Program-made: the position numbers and the translations under genes
Part shown: positions 1-9,864 of the stretch, piece by piece
Layout of the letters: every line of letters begins with the position of its first letter
How positions within the stretch are numbered: position 1 is the stretch's first letter
Assembly (NCBI GenBank): GCA_036897525.1
Contig: JAYMTJ010000060.1
Coordinates: 1 to 60,679 of the forward strand
Direction of reading: 5' to 3'
DNA: 60,679 nt
DNA from: Pelargonium x hortorum
Taxonomy: Eukaryota > Streptophyta > Magnoliopsida > Geraniales > Geraniaceae
Notes under the pieces: generated by a model
What the model was told of the DNA's origin: nothing
Databases searched by the model: none
The model's input: only the letters and a program-made list of their open reading frames with translations

Positions 1-751
1 AAGGAGCAAGAAATTGAAGAGGAGCCGGATCTGAGGCTGTAGCAGCTACAAGAATCGAATAAGATAAGGCACCCCCTTCTGAAAGAATTTGAACTAATTG
101 GGCCACCGTTGAACGCTTCTGACCCACAGCAACATAGACACAATAAAGGATATCCTTGTCAGAAGTAGCTCTTGAATTCAGATCTTTTTGGTTTAAGATG
201 GTATCGATGGCAATAGCAGTCTTTCCAGTTTGGCGGTCACCAATAATAAGTTCGCGTTGACCACGACCAATTGGAACCAAACTATCCACAGCTTTCAGGC
301 CCGTTTGCATAGGCTCGTGCACTGATTTACGTTCTATAATACCAGGAGCTTTCACTTCAACACGGCGGCGCTCATGATCACATAATGAGCCCAGACCGTC
401 TATAGGCAATCCTAGACCGTCCACGACACGTCCTAACAGAGCTTTCCCTGCTGGAACATCAACAATGGAGCCAGTTCGCTTCACAAGATCACCTTCTTTG
501 ATTTCAGTATCACTTCCGAAGGCAACTATTCCAACATTTTCATTTTCCAGATTCAGAGCAATTCCTTTCACACCACTAGCAAACTCAACCATTTCTCCAG
601 CTTGGATCTTATGCAAACCGGATACTCTTGCAATACCATCACCTACTGAGAGAACTCTTCCGATCTCATCCAGTTGAATCTGATTGTCAAAATAGCTAAT
701 TCTTTCCTCAAGGATTCTAGTAAGCTCTGAACATTTGGCTTGGAATTCCAT
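1..751 (-). CDS. atp1: ATP synthase F1 subunit alpha, 5' half (cut by window edge)
   Basis: This encodes the alpha subunit of the mitochondrial F1F0 ATP synthase, which forms the F1 hexamer with beta on the matrix side of the inner membrane and carries the non-catalytic nucleotide sites. The first 250 codons are present and the frame runs open off the left edge; the family is about 505-510 residues. It starts [18 protein letters not shown], in register with the usual plant start MEFSPRAAELT. The P-loop GDRQTGKT falls at residues 171-178, the position expected for the family, and the stretch ending [10 protein letters not shown] is intact. Several positions differ from the usual angiosperm protein: VSGL for [16 protein letters not shown] for LGVPIDGRGALS, and [12 protein letters not shown] for KQMNSRATSESE. 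No stop or frameshift is visible, so it looks functional. It is separated from the upstream co-directional orf145 by only 73 nt and may share its transcript. Confidence 0.97.
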   Translation of the reverse strand, partial: MEFQAKCSELTRILEERISYFDNQIQLDEIGRVLSVGDGIARVSGLHKIQAGEMVEFASGVKGIALNLENENVGIVAFGSDTEIKEGDLVKRTGSIVDVPAGKALLGRVVDGLGLPIDGLGSLCDHERRRVEVKAPGIIERKSVHEPMQTGLKAVDSLVPIGRGQRELIIGDRQTGKTAIAIDTILNQKDLNSRATSDKDILYCVYVAVGQKRSTVAQLVQILSEGGALSYSILVAATASDPAPLQFLAP

Positions 752-824
752 CTTTGTTATGAATGATATTAGAATTTAGAGTATAGTCAGTCTTGTCTTA
801 TATACAACGAAAGAGAATTTCTTC

Positions 825-1262
825 CTACCAAAAAAAAGATAGGATGGCTCTTTTTATGAACCCATTGCGCTCTCGTGCAATGTTTTCGCTACGACACAGG
901 TCCTCGTAGATTTCCCGTCGCCGCTCCTCTCTTTTTTGGATACGAAGACGCTCCTGGACTTTGTGCTCTTCTTTCTCCTTTTCTGCTGCCAATGTTTTTT
1001 CTAAATCCTCAAGTTCGGCCCTCTCGCGAGAGATTTCGTCTTCGACCTCTCTCAGGATTTCCAAAGGCGTCTTGTTGAGATCCAGAGCAGGCAAGTCCTC
1101 GAGGAAAAGGAAGTTGTTTTCCCATTGGAATTGGAATGGGTAGAATACCACCAAGGAAGAAATAGAGAAAGTCAAAAGGACAAGAATCTCAGAGATATTC
1201 AGTCCTAATCTCAAAACCCCGTAGATCATGAATTGAAGCACTTTTCCGAGTTGTTGTTTCAT
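825..1262 (-). CDS. orf145, putative membrane-anchored coiled-coil protein upstream of atp1
   Basis: I do not recognise this protein. The frame runs from an ATG at 1262 to a TAG at 825-827, giving 145 residues. Residues 1-21 are mildly basic. Residues 26-42 (ILVLLTFSISSLVVFYP) form a probable membrane span. Residues 66-120 are a highly charged Glu/Arg/Lys stretch with heptad-like spacing (EVEDEISRERAELEDLEKTL, then EERRREIYEDL), a likely coiled coil. The tail is hydrophobic (ILSFFW). At about 35% G+C I estimate well under one frame this long by chance in the window, while frames of 60-97 codons are expected in numbers. One membrane helix followed by a long helix is the plan of the F0 b subunit (atp4) and also of many male-sterility ORFs next to ATP synthase genes, but I see no clear atp4 sequence match. 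Co-transcription with atp1 is inferred from the 73-nt gap. Confidence 0.6.
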   Translation of the reverse strand: MKQQLGKVLQFMIYGVLRLGLNISEILVLLTFSISSLVVFYPFQFQWENNFLFLEDLPALDLNKTPLEILREVEDEISRERAELEDLEKTLAAEKEKEEHKVQERLRIQKREERRREIYEDLCRSENIARERNGFIKRAILSFFW

Positions 1263-1315
1263 GTATTTGTTTGTTTTTTTTTAAGCCAATGCCAATTCTT
1301 AGAATAATGAGAGCC

Positions 1316-1375
1316 TTTAATCCTTTTTGAACCTACGACCATCCAATACAATGAAGAAAGTTCTACCTGTTAGAA
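1316..1375 (-). ncRNA. tRNA-like remnant (D arm and T arm recognisable)
   Basis: On the minus strand a D-arm-like GGTAGAAC is followed about 30 nt later by GGTCGTAGGTTCAAA, a good T-arm sequence. The middle contains TTCATTG, which could be a CAT anticodon loop, but the anticodon and acceptor stems do not pair, so this is not a working tRNA. The T arm resembles plant mitochondrial trnW/trnK types. It lies just upstream of orf145 and repeats the 13-mer of the next element. It could act as a tRNA-shaped processing signal (t-element); that is inference. Confidence 0.3.
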
Positions 1376-1406
1376 AAGGACTAGAATTCGACCTTGAACC
1401 TACGAC
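1327..1406. repeat. 13-bp direct repeat shared by the two tRNA-like remnants
   Basis: The 13-mer ttgaacctacgac occurs at 1327-1339 and again at 1394-1406. Only the T-arm region is shared exactly, so the two copies either come from different tRNAs or have diverged elsewhere. Confidence 0.8.
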
Positions 1407-1460
1407 TTTTTCTTAAAAAACTCTCTGATTTACCAAAGAAAAGATAAGAGCTGGCAAGAC
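1385..1460 (-). ncRNA. trnK-like remnant
   Basis: The minus strand reads TTTGGTA, then a T-rich anticodon region (GAGTTTTTTAAG), then GTCGTAGGTTCAAGGTC. In order and spacing this follows plant mitochondrial trnK(UUU): TTGGTAGAGC, CTTTTAA loop, GTCGCAGGTTCAAGTCC. The 5' part (CCAGCTC) is displaced and the acceptor stem cannot form. I read it as a decayed copy or a t-element. Its T-arm 13-mer (TCGTAGGTTCAA core) is identical to the one 67 bp closer to orf145. Confidence 0.35.
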
Positions 1461-1556
1461 TCATACCTCAAAGAAACTTGTCTTCTCTTCTAGGCTAAGC
1501 TCTGAAGAAGAAAGAGGAACTAAACGAATTGAGAGAAACAAATAAGACTTGGCTAA

Positions 1557-1565
1557 TCTCTTATC
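1557..1565 (-). promoter_or_regulatory. Promoter-like nonamer upstream of orf145-atp1
   Basis: The minus strand reads GATAAGAGA, one base from the plant mitochondrial CRTAAGAGA promoter core. It is about 295 nt upstream of the orf145 start and correctly oriented, with an AT-rich flank upstream (plus-strand side 1566-1590). Such nonamers also occur by chance. Confidence 0.22.
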
Positions 1566-2660
1566 TATTAGTTTGAACTACTTTATTTAAGTGATTTTCA
1601 ATTGACTCTCCTTGACCTAGACCTTGGGCCATTGCTAGCAACACCGACTAGAGAGTGCTTTGCTTAGCTAGCATTGGGTTCCTACTTGCTTTCCTTGGCT
1701 TAGTTAGCTAGCTGCACCGGTAACAAGCATGGTCTGCTTTCCTTGAGTGTTGTTGCTTTTCATCAACTAATTCTTAGAGGTGACAAAGTATAAAGAATTA
1801 AGGCAAGTTTACTTGAAATAATTAAGAAAAAACTCTAATTAGCTTTCGAACCTCTATATCCGGTACAATTCACGGGTGCTCTGACAGAAAGATTTTAGCG
1901 GTAAGCAGGCGGATTGCGGTTACTTTCATTTTCACCAGCATAGATAGAGAGAGGTAAGCATTTATGCTTTCTAGATATTAGCCCAACTATGAGTTAACCC
2001 TTCATTTAGTAAGGACATGGGTAATGGAGCACTGGTTTTGTATTGCTGGTGAGTTCAAGTTCCTTGTTAGCAAAGTCAGGAAGAAATCTTTCTAAAGGCC
2101 AGAAGGTGAGGGCCCAATAAGGCAAGACAAACGAATTGACTAATGAATAGGGTGAATCCCAGTAGAAGGTGTGTGTTTCTTAACCTATCAATTTCCAATT
2201 AAGAGGCAAGCTTGAATAGGTTCTTGCAGAAGAAAGAAGTTCTGGAAAGAGTTTTATAATCTTAGGTATTTCATTTCAAGTCTTATCTTATAAAGTATAA
2301 AGGAAATCCCGTGCTTGTATAGAGGAGTCTTTGAGGGTTAGTCTTTATCAGAGGAAGTTCCTCTCGTTGCTATACTCCGATTCCAGTTCTGGCATTCAAG
2401 TGAGAGGTAGAGATCCCCTTAACCGAGGTGCTAGAGTTTCGGCTGGTATTTGCAAGGGTTAAGAGAATTCAAGTACAAGAGTTGCTTATCAGGTTAGAGC
2501 TATTGCACAATTAGCAAGAGAGTTTTTCCACCCATTACATTAGGTGATGGTATCTTAGGCATTGGCAAGCCCTCTGTTAGGTTAGTTTGGAGGTGTATCT
2601 GATGGTGCTAGTACCATGTTATTAGGTGCTGCGGAAAGAAAGCGAAGGAGTCAATTATCA
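1566..2660. other. Intergenic island, no gene; possible coding relic at 2395-2650
   Basis: This stretch has more normal composition than the desert beyond it and contains small repeats, such as tgctttcctt twice between 1690 and 1745 and cttagctagc/cttagttagctagc. On the plus strand about 2395-2650 reads with few stops if frames are switched (for example STRVAYQVRAIAQLAREFF, then DGASTMLLGAAERKRRS). No family is recognised. It shares agagttgctt and ggttagagctattg with 7883-7916. Confidence 0.4.
2478..2505 (+). repeat. Diverged repeat shared with 7883-7916
   Basis: The words agagttgctt (2478-2487) and ggttagagctattg (2492-2505) recur in the same order at 7883-7892 and 7903-7916, with a longer spacer there. 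This marks common ancestry of parts of the two islands. Confidence 0.5.
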
Positions 2661-5600
2661 GTTTTTTAATTTGTTAAACAGAGTTTTAATTCACAGGGTC
2701 TCATCTATAAAAAAAAGTTGAGTTAGGAAGCTTCTTACCTAAACCAAAGGGGGTTTGGTATAAATTAAACAAGGAATTTTTGACCGGGTTCTTTAATATT
2801 GACACTACGAAAATACTTATAAAAAATAGAGCTAGATCCTTTCATTTCTAATAAAAAGAAATTTTTGTGTGTTTTTCTAACTCTATAAACGTAAAAAAAA
2901 GCATTTGGGTGATTATCTACAGGAATAGAGCTCTAGGGGATTTTGTGACTCTACTCTAGTTTGTGAACTAAAAGCTTTTCAAAAAAACGAAAAGACTCTT
3001 CATGTTGTATTCTTCCTCATCCTCATCAATAATTTGTGGTTGTACCAGGGGTTATTTAGAAGCAAGCTACCTCTTAAAATTAATACAAATAATAAGTCTC
3101 TTCTGAAAGAGGAATTTCTAATTTAAATCCGAGTAAATTCCTACTTAATCGATATTAGCTTAACTGAACGAAAAGAAAAAACCTGGTAAAAAAAAGGGAG
3201 TCAAATCCTCCTGCGACGTTTTCAAAGAGCATTTACTACACTTACGTGAGCCCAATCTCTATCCTTGCTTGCTGAGCTTGGGGTGTCATATATCCGCTAT
3301 AGTTATTAATTTCTACTAATGTATCTTGACCCCCAGAAAAGAAAATAAGTACCTTTTCTTTGAAATGTTGATATTTACTTGAAGTAGTTTTGCTCCTTTT
3401 TTCTATCAACAGTATCTCTTCTCTCCTAAAATGTTTTCTTAAATAAAAAAAGTTTGTAAATTGGAATACAAAATAAAGAGAAACTGTCGAGAAGAAGTTG
3501 CTAGATTAACTTAACAAAAGGGAATATAATATCTCAAAGAAAGCAGTTGACGAATGTAAATGCTGCGTGAAGCGGAGTACTCCCTAATTAATTTGCAGTC
3601 GTATATAAACAAATCTTATTTTAAATAATGACTCGAATATAATAAAATAAAGTGAATTCAATAGTAAATCATAGTGTAAAGAAATCCAGTGAAAGAGAAG
3701 CTCCTAGTTCTTTGTATTAAAGATTTTTTAAGAATTTCCCCACCCGTTTTAGGGTAATAGCAATAAAATGGGTGTATTTTTCAGAAGTTTCTACTATACT
3801 AGGAAAGTCTGTTTATGTAGGAGAATCCGCCTATTAGTCATAAGTCTTAAAATGAACTTCCGAGGAATCCCCTTAGGTTTTTAGTGTAGATCAGTTGACT
3901 ACTTAATTTGCTGTACTAGAATATGCGGGTTTCCGAAACAAGCTTACAAAACGTTCCTTTATTGTCATAGAGGGGTTTAGCTTTATAGAAGTCTGATACA
4001 AGGGTTACACCATAAGGAATGGGTTCCCTTCGCTAAGTGCTTTACGTAGTATAACCTTCTATATCTTAAGAGCAGTTACCGTTCCTTTTGAAATCTATTT
4101 AAGGAGATTCCGGGCCTTTGTAAAAGACTCTAGCGGACTTGCACAGGAATCCTTAAATCTCAAAATTTCAGTACCTATACGCAAAGATTTTAAAGAAAGT
4201 AAGGATCAGAAATCTACAAGCCTATCTCTTGTTTTTACCGCGCAAAGGTCTCCTCTTTAAGACCTTTCTAATTTACATCAAATTCAAAAGTCACACCTCT
4301 CTTCAGGGAATCGTTGCCCATATCCTAGATTAGAGTAGAAGGAGTTAATAAGGCTATAGGCAATTTCTACCTGATAAATTCTATTTAAGGGTTTCTTGTT
4401 TTTTAATCAAAATCGCAGAAGAGAGTTATCAATAAATTTAGAGTTTAAATATCAAGCTAGAGATAGCCTTTTCCAGAAATGTTAAGAGGTAAGGTGTAGT
4501 AGGCTTTAGCCGGGTAGACTTAGGAACGAAAAGATTCTGAACACTTTTGTATATAATATACTCTTCAGTATAACCTTAAATATTAAATAAAGGAATAATA
4601 AAATCAAAAAGGGGGGAGGGATCCCTCTTAAGTGCCTGTATTCTTGATTACTAGTTGAATTTGATCGCCTGGACAGGCTTGTCTATATAAAACTAAATTT
4701 GTATAAATTGGCCTGTGTGTTTTTTACAGGGAGAACTATATGCTACCCCTAAACCCAGTAAATCCGGGTAATTAGAACACAATCAGTAACGAAAAATTGT
4801 AGAATAAACTTAATTTAGGCCCCTTTTTTTACTTAATCTAAGTTTCATGGGGGATTTATGCTCCCTTGTTTACGAGTAGTACCCATACCTAATTAAAAAG
4901 TTGCCTGCTTAGCTCTAATGAGCACCCTTGGGCTTGTCAGTTTGAGTTAGCTTGCGTTGCGTTCTTTACTTTATTTTAGGTTACTCTATTAATTGAAATC
5001 ATAAATTTTATTAGGATTGGAAGCATAGGGTGACTCGCTTACTATATTCTTTACCAGAGCGCCTAAGAGTTTTCGCTGTTTGCTCTCAAAAAGATACAGA
5101 GTATTTTAAGGATAGAATTAGTTAGATAGTATTGGTTTGGATGAGACAAAAGGGATCAAAATACTGGGAAAGTAACAAGAAATTTTCAAAGTTCTAAACA
5201 AAAGTTAATAAACACCAGGTCCTTTAAATATACAAGTAATATCCATGTTACGCCTAAACCTTATTTTGAAAACATACTGATAGGAATGAATGCCGAAGTA
5301 GAGACTAGCTTATCCAAAGGACTTCTAAGACACCCCTTAAATAGATTTAGGGTAGGGGTACCCCTTGAGTTTCACTAAAGCCTTTTTTCTCCTTTTATAC
5401 AAAAAAAAGCACTTTAGACACTTTCCCGTTTCTATCCAAATTATCACTTCGATATCAATATAGAGTCATTTTAAAAGAGGCTAGGCTAGTTCTAGAACAT
5501 ATGAAAATACGGACACAAAGACCTGGTATTCTGCCCTTACTGGGTGCATAAACTCTCGATAAATGCTATTCTAGATTAAAAAAATGACTTGGGCTCTAGT

Positions 5601-5690
5601 TTCATCTTTATTCGTGTTATCTTTAACATTTAGAAAGTATTTAGTTATAATGTATAAAATCTAACAGTCTTTTTATTCCTGAAGTTTAAG
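2661..5690. other. AT-rich gene desert
   Basis: All frames are dense in stops and no tRNA, rRNA or intron signal was found. A/T runs alternate with short GC words such as gagggatccctc (about 4615) and aggggtacccct (about 5353). I see nothing that supports a gene. Confidence 0.6.
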
Positions 5691-5819
5691 CTGTTAAGGA
5701 GTTGCTTTCATATTCCTAACTTCCCTCATACCTATACCTCCTTCACAGACCGACTTTGCTTCAACTGTCACCCTGAATCGGAAGAGTCTTTACGTTTGGG
5801 TTGGTTACTAAGAAGCATG

Positions 5820-5849
5820 CATTCTATTTCAGGTACTGTGTTCTTAATG
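5820..5849 (+). repeat. 30-bp dispersed repeat, copy 1
   Basis: Identical at 29 of 30 positions to 39704-39733 (starts cattctatttcaggtactgt, then gtt, one variable base, ttaatg). The flanks diverge, although both copies are followed by agacaagtact within about 110 bp, so the ancestral unit may have been longer. Confidence 0.85.
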
Positions 5850-7639
5850 GAACCTTCTTAGACAAGTACTTCACAGGCATGCTATAGATTGAGTGCAATA
5901 CCGGCTTCTTATTGACTTCTTTCTGTATCAGTATACCAATCCTCAGTTCCTAGCTGACAAGTTGTTAGTTGAGCTTGGAGGTTCTGCTGAGGTGTAAAAA
6001 AAGGGTAATTCAATCTAAGCAAAGGAAACACCTAGACTCTATTTCTTTCATAAGAGCTCTTGCTGGGTATTTTCCTATAGGAAAGAGAAATTAGAAAATT
6101 CTGTGAGTCTCTACTCCGGAAAAGCCTACCTGTTCATTAACACTTCCATCTTCATCTCTTAAACATAGAGATAGAGTAAAGCGCTAACCAAATAGAAGTC
6201 CCAGCCTGCCAATGAACTAAAACTGCTACAGACTTAACTAATAAGAAATTCAAGGATAAAGAAATACCATTAGAGAAAAGTAAAACACTTTCCAGCCAGA
6301 AAGACTCCGGATTAAATACAAAAACTAAAAGCAAAAGACATGAAAGAAAATACCCTTTCTTTTATATTTAAACCTTTTTTTTGGCTTTACTTTACCAACC
6401 CAAAGAAAACCTATATACCTCGTTCTTTGAATCCTTTAGAATACACTGACTGACTAGAAACACATATTAAGTAAGATAAGAGCTATTTAACTCATTTTTA
6501 AGCTTAGGACTCTCAGAATAGGACAGAATAGGAATGTAACCGAGAATTCCTAAGACAAGAGAGTTCCGAGATTAAGATATTCCTTGCTATCTTTAGGGTG
6601 TGCTGAATTAGTAATATACGAGTCTAGTTCTAGTTTTCGTTCGTCAAAAAGATTTTGCACAGTTTGCAGTTTGACGATGTTTAATTTAATCTAGAAAGCT
6701 TTCTTTTCGCTCTCTCAATCAATTGAACTCTTTCTCAAACTGGGGTATATTTCTTTCCTACCCAGCTTCTCTCAGCTACTCAACTCTAATACAATTTCTG
6801 GAACGGATTCTACACAAACAATGGGGTTCGAACCGCCGACACTCCATTCCATTCGTCTTATTCCGATCTACTACGAAAAGAAACCTGCTACTAACCTGCG
6901 TACATTACCTGAATTCTAGGTTGATTTACCGTTCTTAAAAATAACTCTCTAAATTCTAATTAGCAAGTCAAGTATAGATATATAAATGATAAGGAATACA
7001 TATTTTCTAAGTTATTTCTCTATAATATATATACCTTATCAAGAGCCTCTTTAATCTAAATATAAAGAAAGAAGAATTTGTAAAGTTTAACACCTCCATA
7101 AAGTTAGACTTCAAATAGAGAAAAGAAATCCGTGTAGTCAAGGTCACCTTTAGCTATAATGCTTTCAATCTGCTTATTCCCTCATTTGTTGTTACTTCCT
7201 GTATCTGTAGCAGTTTTAAACAAAGGGAAGTTTCATTAATTAACAGGCTGGCTCTGTTTTCCAGGTCTCTGTCTTTTCCAAGAGAAAGAACTAAGTACTT
7301 ATAGTTAGTAGTTACCTTAGGTATTCCTCATTTGTTCTAGTTGTTCTACAGAAAAGACAGGGATTCCGGGTATATCCTTTATTAAGAAGACAGGTCTAGC
7401 TCATAACAAGAAGAGGAGTGCTGCTGCTAAGCTAAGACTAACAAGGCAACCAAAACTGAATAGATTTACACCTTCATAAACTCCTGTTCCAGAAAATGAA
7501 TTAACTCAAGAACAACTGTCAAAGCCCAATACTCGGAATCAAGATAAACTAACTAGCTTCCAAAGTATCCTGTTTAGGAATTCTTAATAAGTTTCCTTTC
7601 AGTAGAGAATGATTATAGTTTCCTAATTAGTTAGAGCTG

Positions 7640-7940
7640 ACATGTGGGCTTAATAGAGATCGGAGGTTAAAGGGATACTGCTAGTAGGGTTTAGAGTTCA
7701 GCTGAGAAGGAGATTGAGTTGACTTATTAGGGCATTCAGAGTTCCTAAGTTTGGGTTTAGGGTTCTTCCTTGGCAGGCTAGAGTGTTCCATCCAACCATA
7801 AGATGTGTTCCTCAAGCTAGTGAGAGTGTTTTATAGGAAGAGTTCATCTGGCAAAGAGTAGATTATTAGTTTGTAGGTTCAAAGAGTTGCTTGGATTGTT
7901 TGGGTTAGAGCTATTGACAGGCATTCCGTCGCCTTCCTTA
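7640..7940 (+). pseudogene. Possible coding relic, family unknown
   Basis: One plus-strand frame runs about 60 codons with a single internal TGA (for example FGFRVLPWQARVFHPTIRC at about 7750-7810), ending in TAG before 7840. Further on another frame reads RFKELLGLFGLELLTGIPSP. Composition is unlike the surrounding desert. I do not recognise the protein, and chance openness is possible. Part of the DNA is related to 2478-2505. Confidence 0.2.
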
Positions 7941-8560
7941 AACTCCTTAGCTTGAAATCCCATTCAATTAGTTATCCTCGCTACAGAAGAAGGAAATACA
8001 AAGAAAGATTCTCTAAGCTTTGTATCTATTCCTTCATTAGTGTTAGCGCGGTTGCCGCTACCATCAAGAACATCCACTTTTATTGATTTTTACTGTATAG
8101 ATAGTCAGCATAAAAGTTTCTTGGTACCAATCCCATTAACCAAAAACCAACAGCTATGTTTCCTTAAGTATTTCCTAATGAAAGATTCTCTACCTCTTTA
8201 CTGGAAACAAAGATTTTTAGTTTTGACTCCCTTTATTATCAGAAACCTGTAAACTCAGGAACACAAAAAGCCATCTACTTACTCTTTCTTATGAGCTATA
8301 CTACCTATCTTATGGAGCTTATGGGTATAGGTCTTACTGTTGCCTGTAGCTAATATGATGGTACTAGAGTTCTTCCTTGTATTCCCTAGTAAATTACCTA
8401 TCTAAAAGTATTACTCTATAGTTATATTGTATTACTTATTCCTAGTAGTAATGTATCTTTTATATTATTGTAGTTATATAACTTTTATTTGTTAGCAGTT
8501 GCTAATTGATTGAAAGCTGTTGACAGTTGTTAATTGAAAGAAGGCTGACATTGCTGGAGA

Positions 8561-9444
8561 GGCTTCAATTCTTTGTGAGAGGTTAACCCTACCCTATAGC
8601 TATTAATTGAATGTGTTTTTGTCAAAGGAAAGGGTATTTGGTGGGCTGTACTCTATTGAGCTTATCCGCTTTAGAATTTTAATTCTCATATTCTTATCGG
8701 TAAAAACTAATAAAAAACTTTAGTAGGAATGACGAAGGATTCACCACCTACACCTAACACAAACAAAGTAAGTTTATAAGATTCTTTCATTCGATACGAG
8801 TGTTTCAAATAGTATAACTTCGCTTAGGTCGAAGCCAAAGAAGGCCTAAAACAAAACACTCATTAATTGATAATGACAACCCAAATTGCATTTAGTAAAC
8901 TCCCGTATGAGTGGCTTTAGATACCAAGCATTGCTTTCTTTAGTAGTATAGTAAGTAGGCGTAACCTTACTTTCCTGATATTCCGATGAAATATAGGCTA
9001 CATTACTTGATATATACCATTCGGGGGGGAGCTTCATACCAAAGATTTCCTTTTACCAAGGCTGATATACTAAATTCGTTTTAGCGGGGATACCCAGGAT
9101 CTAAAAAAACCTTAGGCTTTATTAAACCCGAGTTAAGTATATAACTGAGAAAAGAAGCAAAATCTACTTAGCTAAAAACAGGTTATGAACTTTTGCTTAT
9201 ATACAAAATAAACTTTTTCTTAAAAAATGGGACCAAAAAAAGTGCTTTCCCTTGGAGAAGTGACTAAATTGCATGTTCCAATTTCTACATAGTAAAAAGT
9301 ATGAAGTGCATTTTCTTTATAGGATCGGCTCTCCTTTTGAAAAAAAGTAGGACGCCCTGATATTATAAAACAATAAAAAGTGGAAAATCAACGTAAAGAG
9401 CCTTAGTAAGAGTATTGAAGAGAATAGCTTCGTAGATAGACCTA
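8561..9444. other. AT-rich intergenic stretch
   Basis: No gene, RNA or repeat found. A 63-codon minus-strand frame (8846-9037) is within chance expectation. Confidence 0.5.
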
Positions 9445-9837
9445 CTACGGAGGTACTATATTCTTAGGATCCATATTAGAGTCTTTATTCTGTTGTTCTA
9501 TATTAGAATCTATATTCTTAGGAGGATATATATTATTTGTTTCTTTAACCATTCTTTTCTGGCTAGTTCTTCACGAGCTTTCATTCTATCAAGCAACCAA
9601 GAATTCACTTCTTTAGGATTCTCATCTTGTAGATATTCTATAGGCTGTAGTTCAGGTTCAGCATTCGTAGCATCAGTTTCAAGAGATTTGAGTTCCGTAT
9701 CTTGATTCAGCTTCTTTGAGTTCATTATCAGGAAGGATTTGAACCTTAGCATCCGTAGTCTCGTTGTCAGCCACAGTCTCAGGATTCCTTGTAGTTACAC
9801 TCTCAGTCTTGTTGCTATCAAAATTCCTTTTTAACTA
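9445..9837 (-). pseudogene. Frameshifted hydrophilic coding relic, unrecognised
   Basis: On the minus strand about 130 codons are covered by consecutive open segments in different frames. Near 9830-9700 it reads NKTESVTTRNPETVADNETT. Near 9700-9530 it reads in another frame ELQPIEYLQDENPKEV, then WLLDRMKAREELARKEW. Near 9540-9448 it reads in a third frame YPPKNIDSNIEQQNKDSN, ending at TAG 9445-9447. All three parts are rich in Asp, Glu, Asn, Lys and Thr, unlike the Leu/Phe/Ile-rich frames of the surrounding AT desert, which argues that they once formed one protein. At least two frame changes make it non-functional now, and the 80-codon open piece at 9510-9752 is the longest survivor. No family is recognised. 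Its charged C-terminal half is similar in character, not in sequence, to the coiled coil of orf145. Confidence 0.4.
9460..9523. repeat. Imperfect local duplication
   Basis: The word tatattcttagga occurs twice, and atattagagtctttattct is followed by the near copy atattagaatctatattct. The block is a diverged tandem or interleaved duplication inside the 3' part of the hydrophilic relic, matching its repeated peptide words (PKNI, DSN). Confidence 0.6.
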
Positions 9838-9864
9838 TAAGGTTTAGTAATTCTAACCTTATAG
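9835..9864. repeat. Perfect 10-bp inverted repeat with 10-nt loop
   Basis: ctataaggtt at 9835-9844 is perfectly complementary to aaccttatag at 9855-9864. The hairpin sits exactly at the upstream border of the hydrophilic relic. Plant mitochondrial hairpins often stabilise RNA 3' ends, but no gene ends here, so its role is unknown. Confidence 0.7.

Larger units (their letters stand above)
5691..8560. other. Mixed intergenic island, no gene
   Basis: Composition is closer to normal plant mitochondrial spacer. It contains one copy of a 30-bp dispersed repeat at 5820-5849 and a possible coding relic at 7640-7940. A T-arm-like ggttcgaacc at 6825 has no tRNA body around it. Reading frames of 60-71 codons here (6152-6334 minus, 6723-6938 plus, 8040-8252 plus) are within chance expectation. 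Confidence 0.45.

Noticed and set aside
465-1143. Plus-strand frames of 60-70 codons over atp1 and orf145
   Set aside because: These are antisense shadows of the real minus-strand frames.
6820-6850. ggttcgaaccgccgac, T-arm-like on the minus strand
   Set aside because: The T stem has mismatches and no D arm, anticodon arm or acceptor is found at the right distance.
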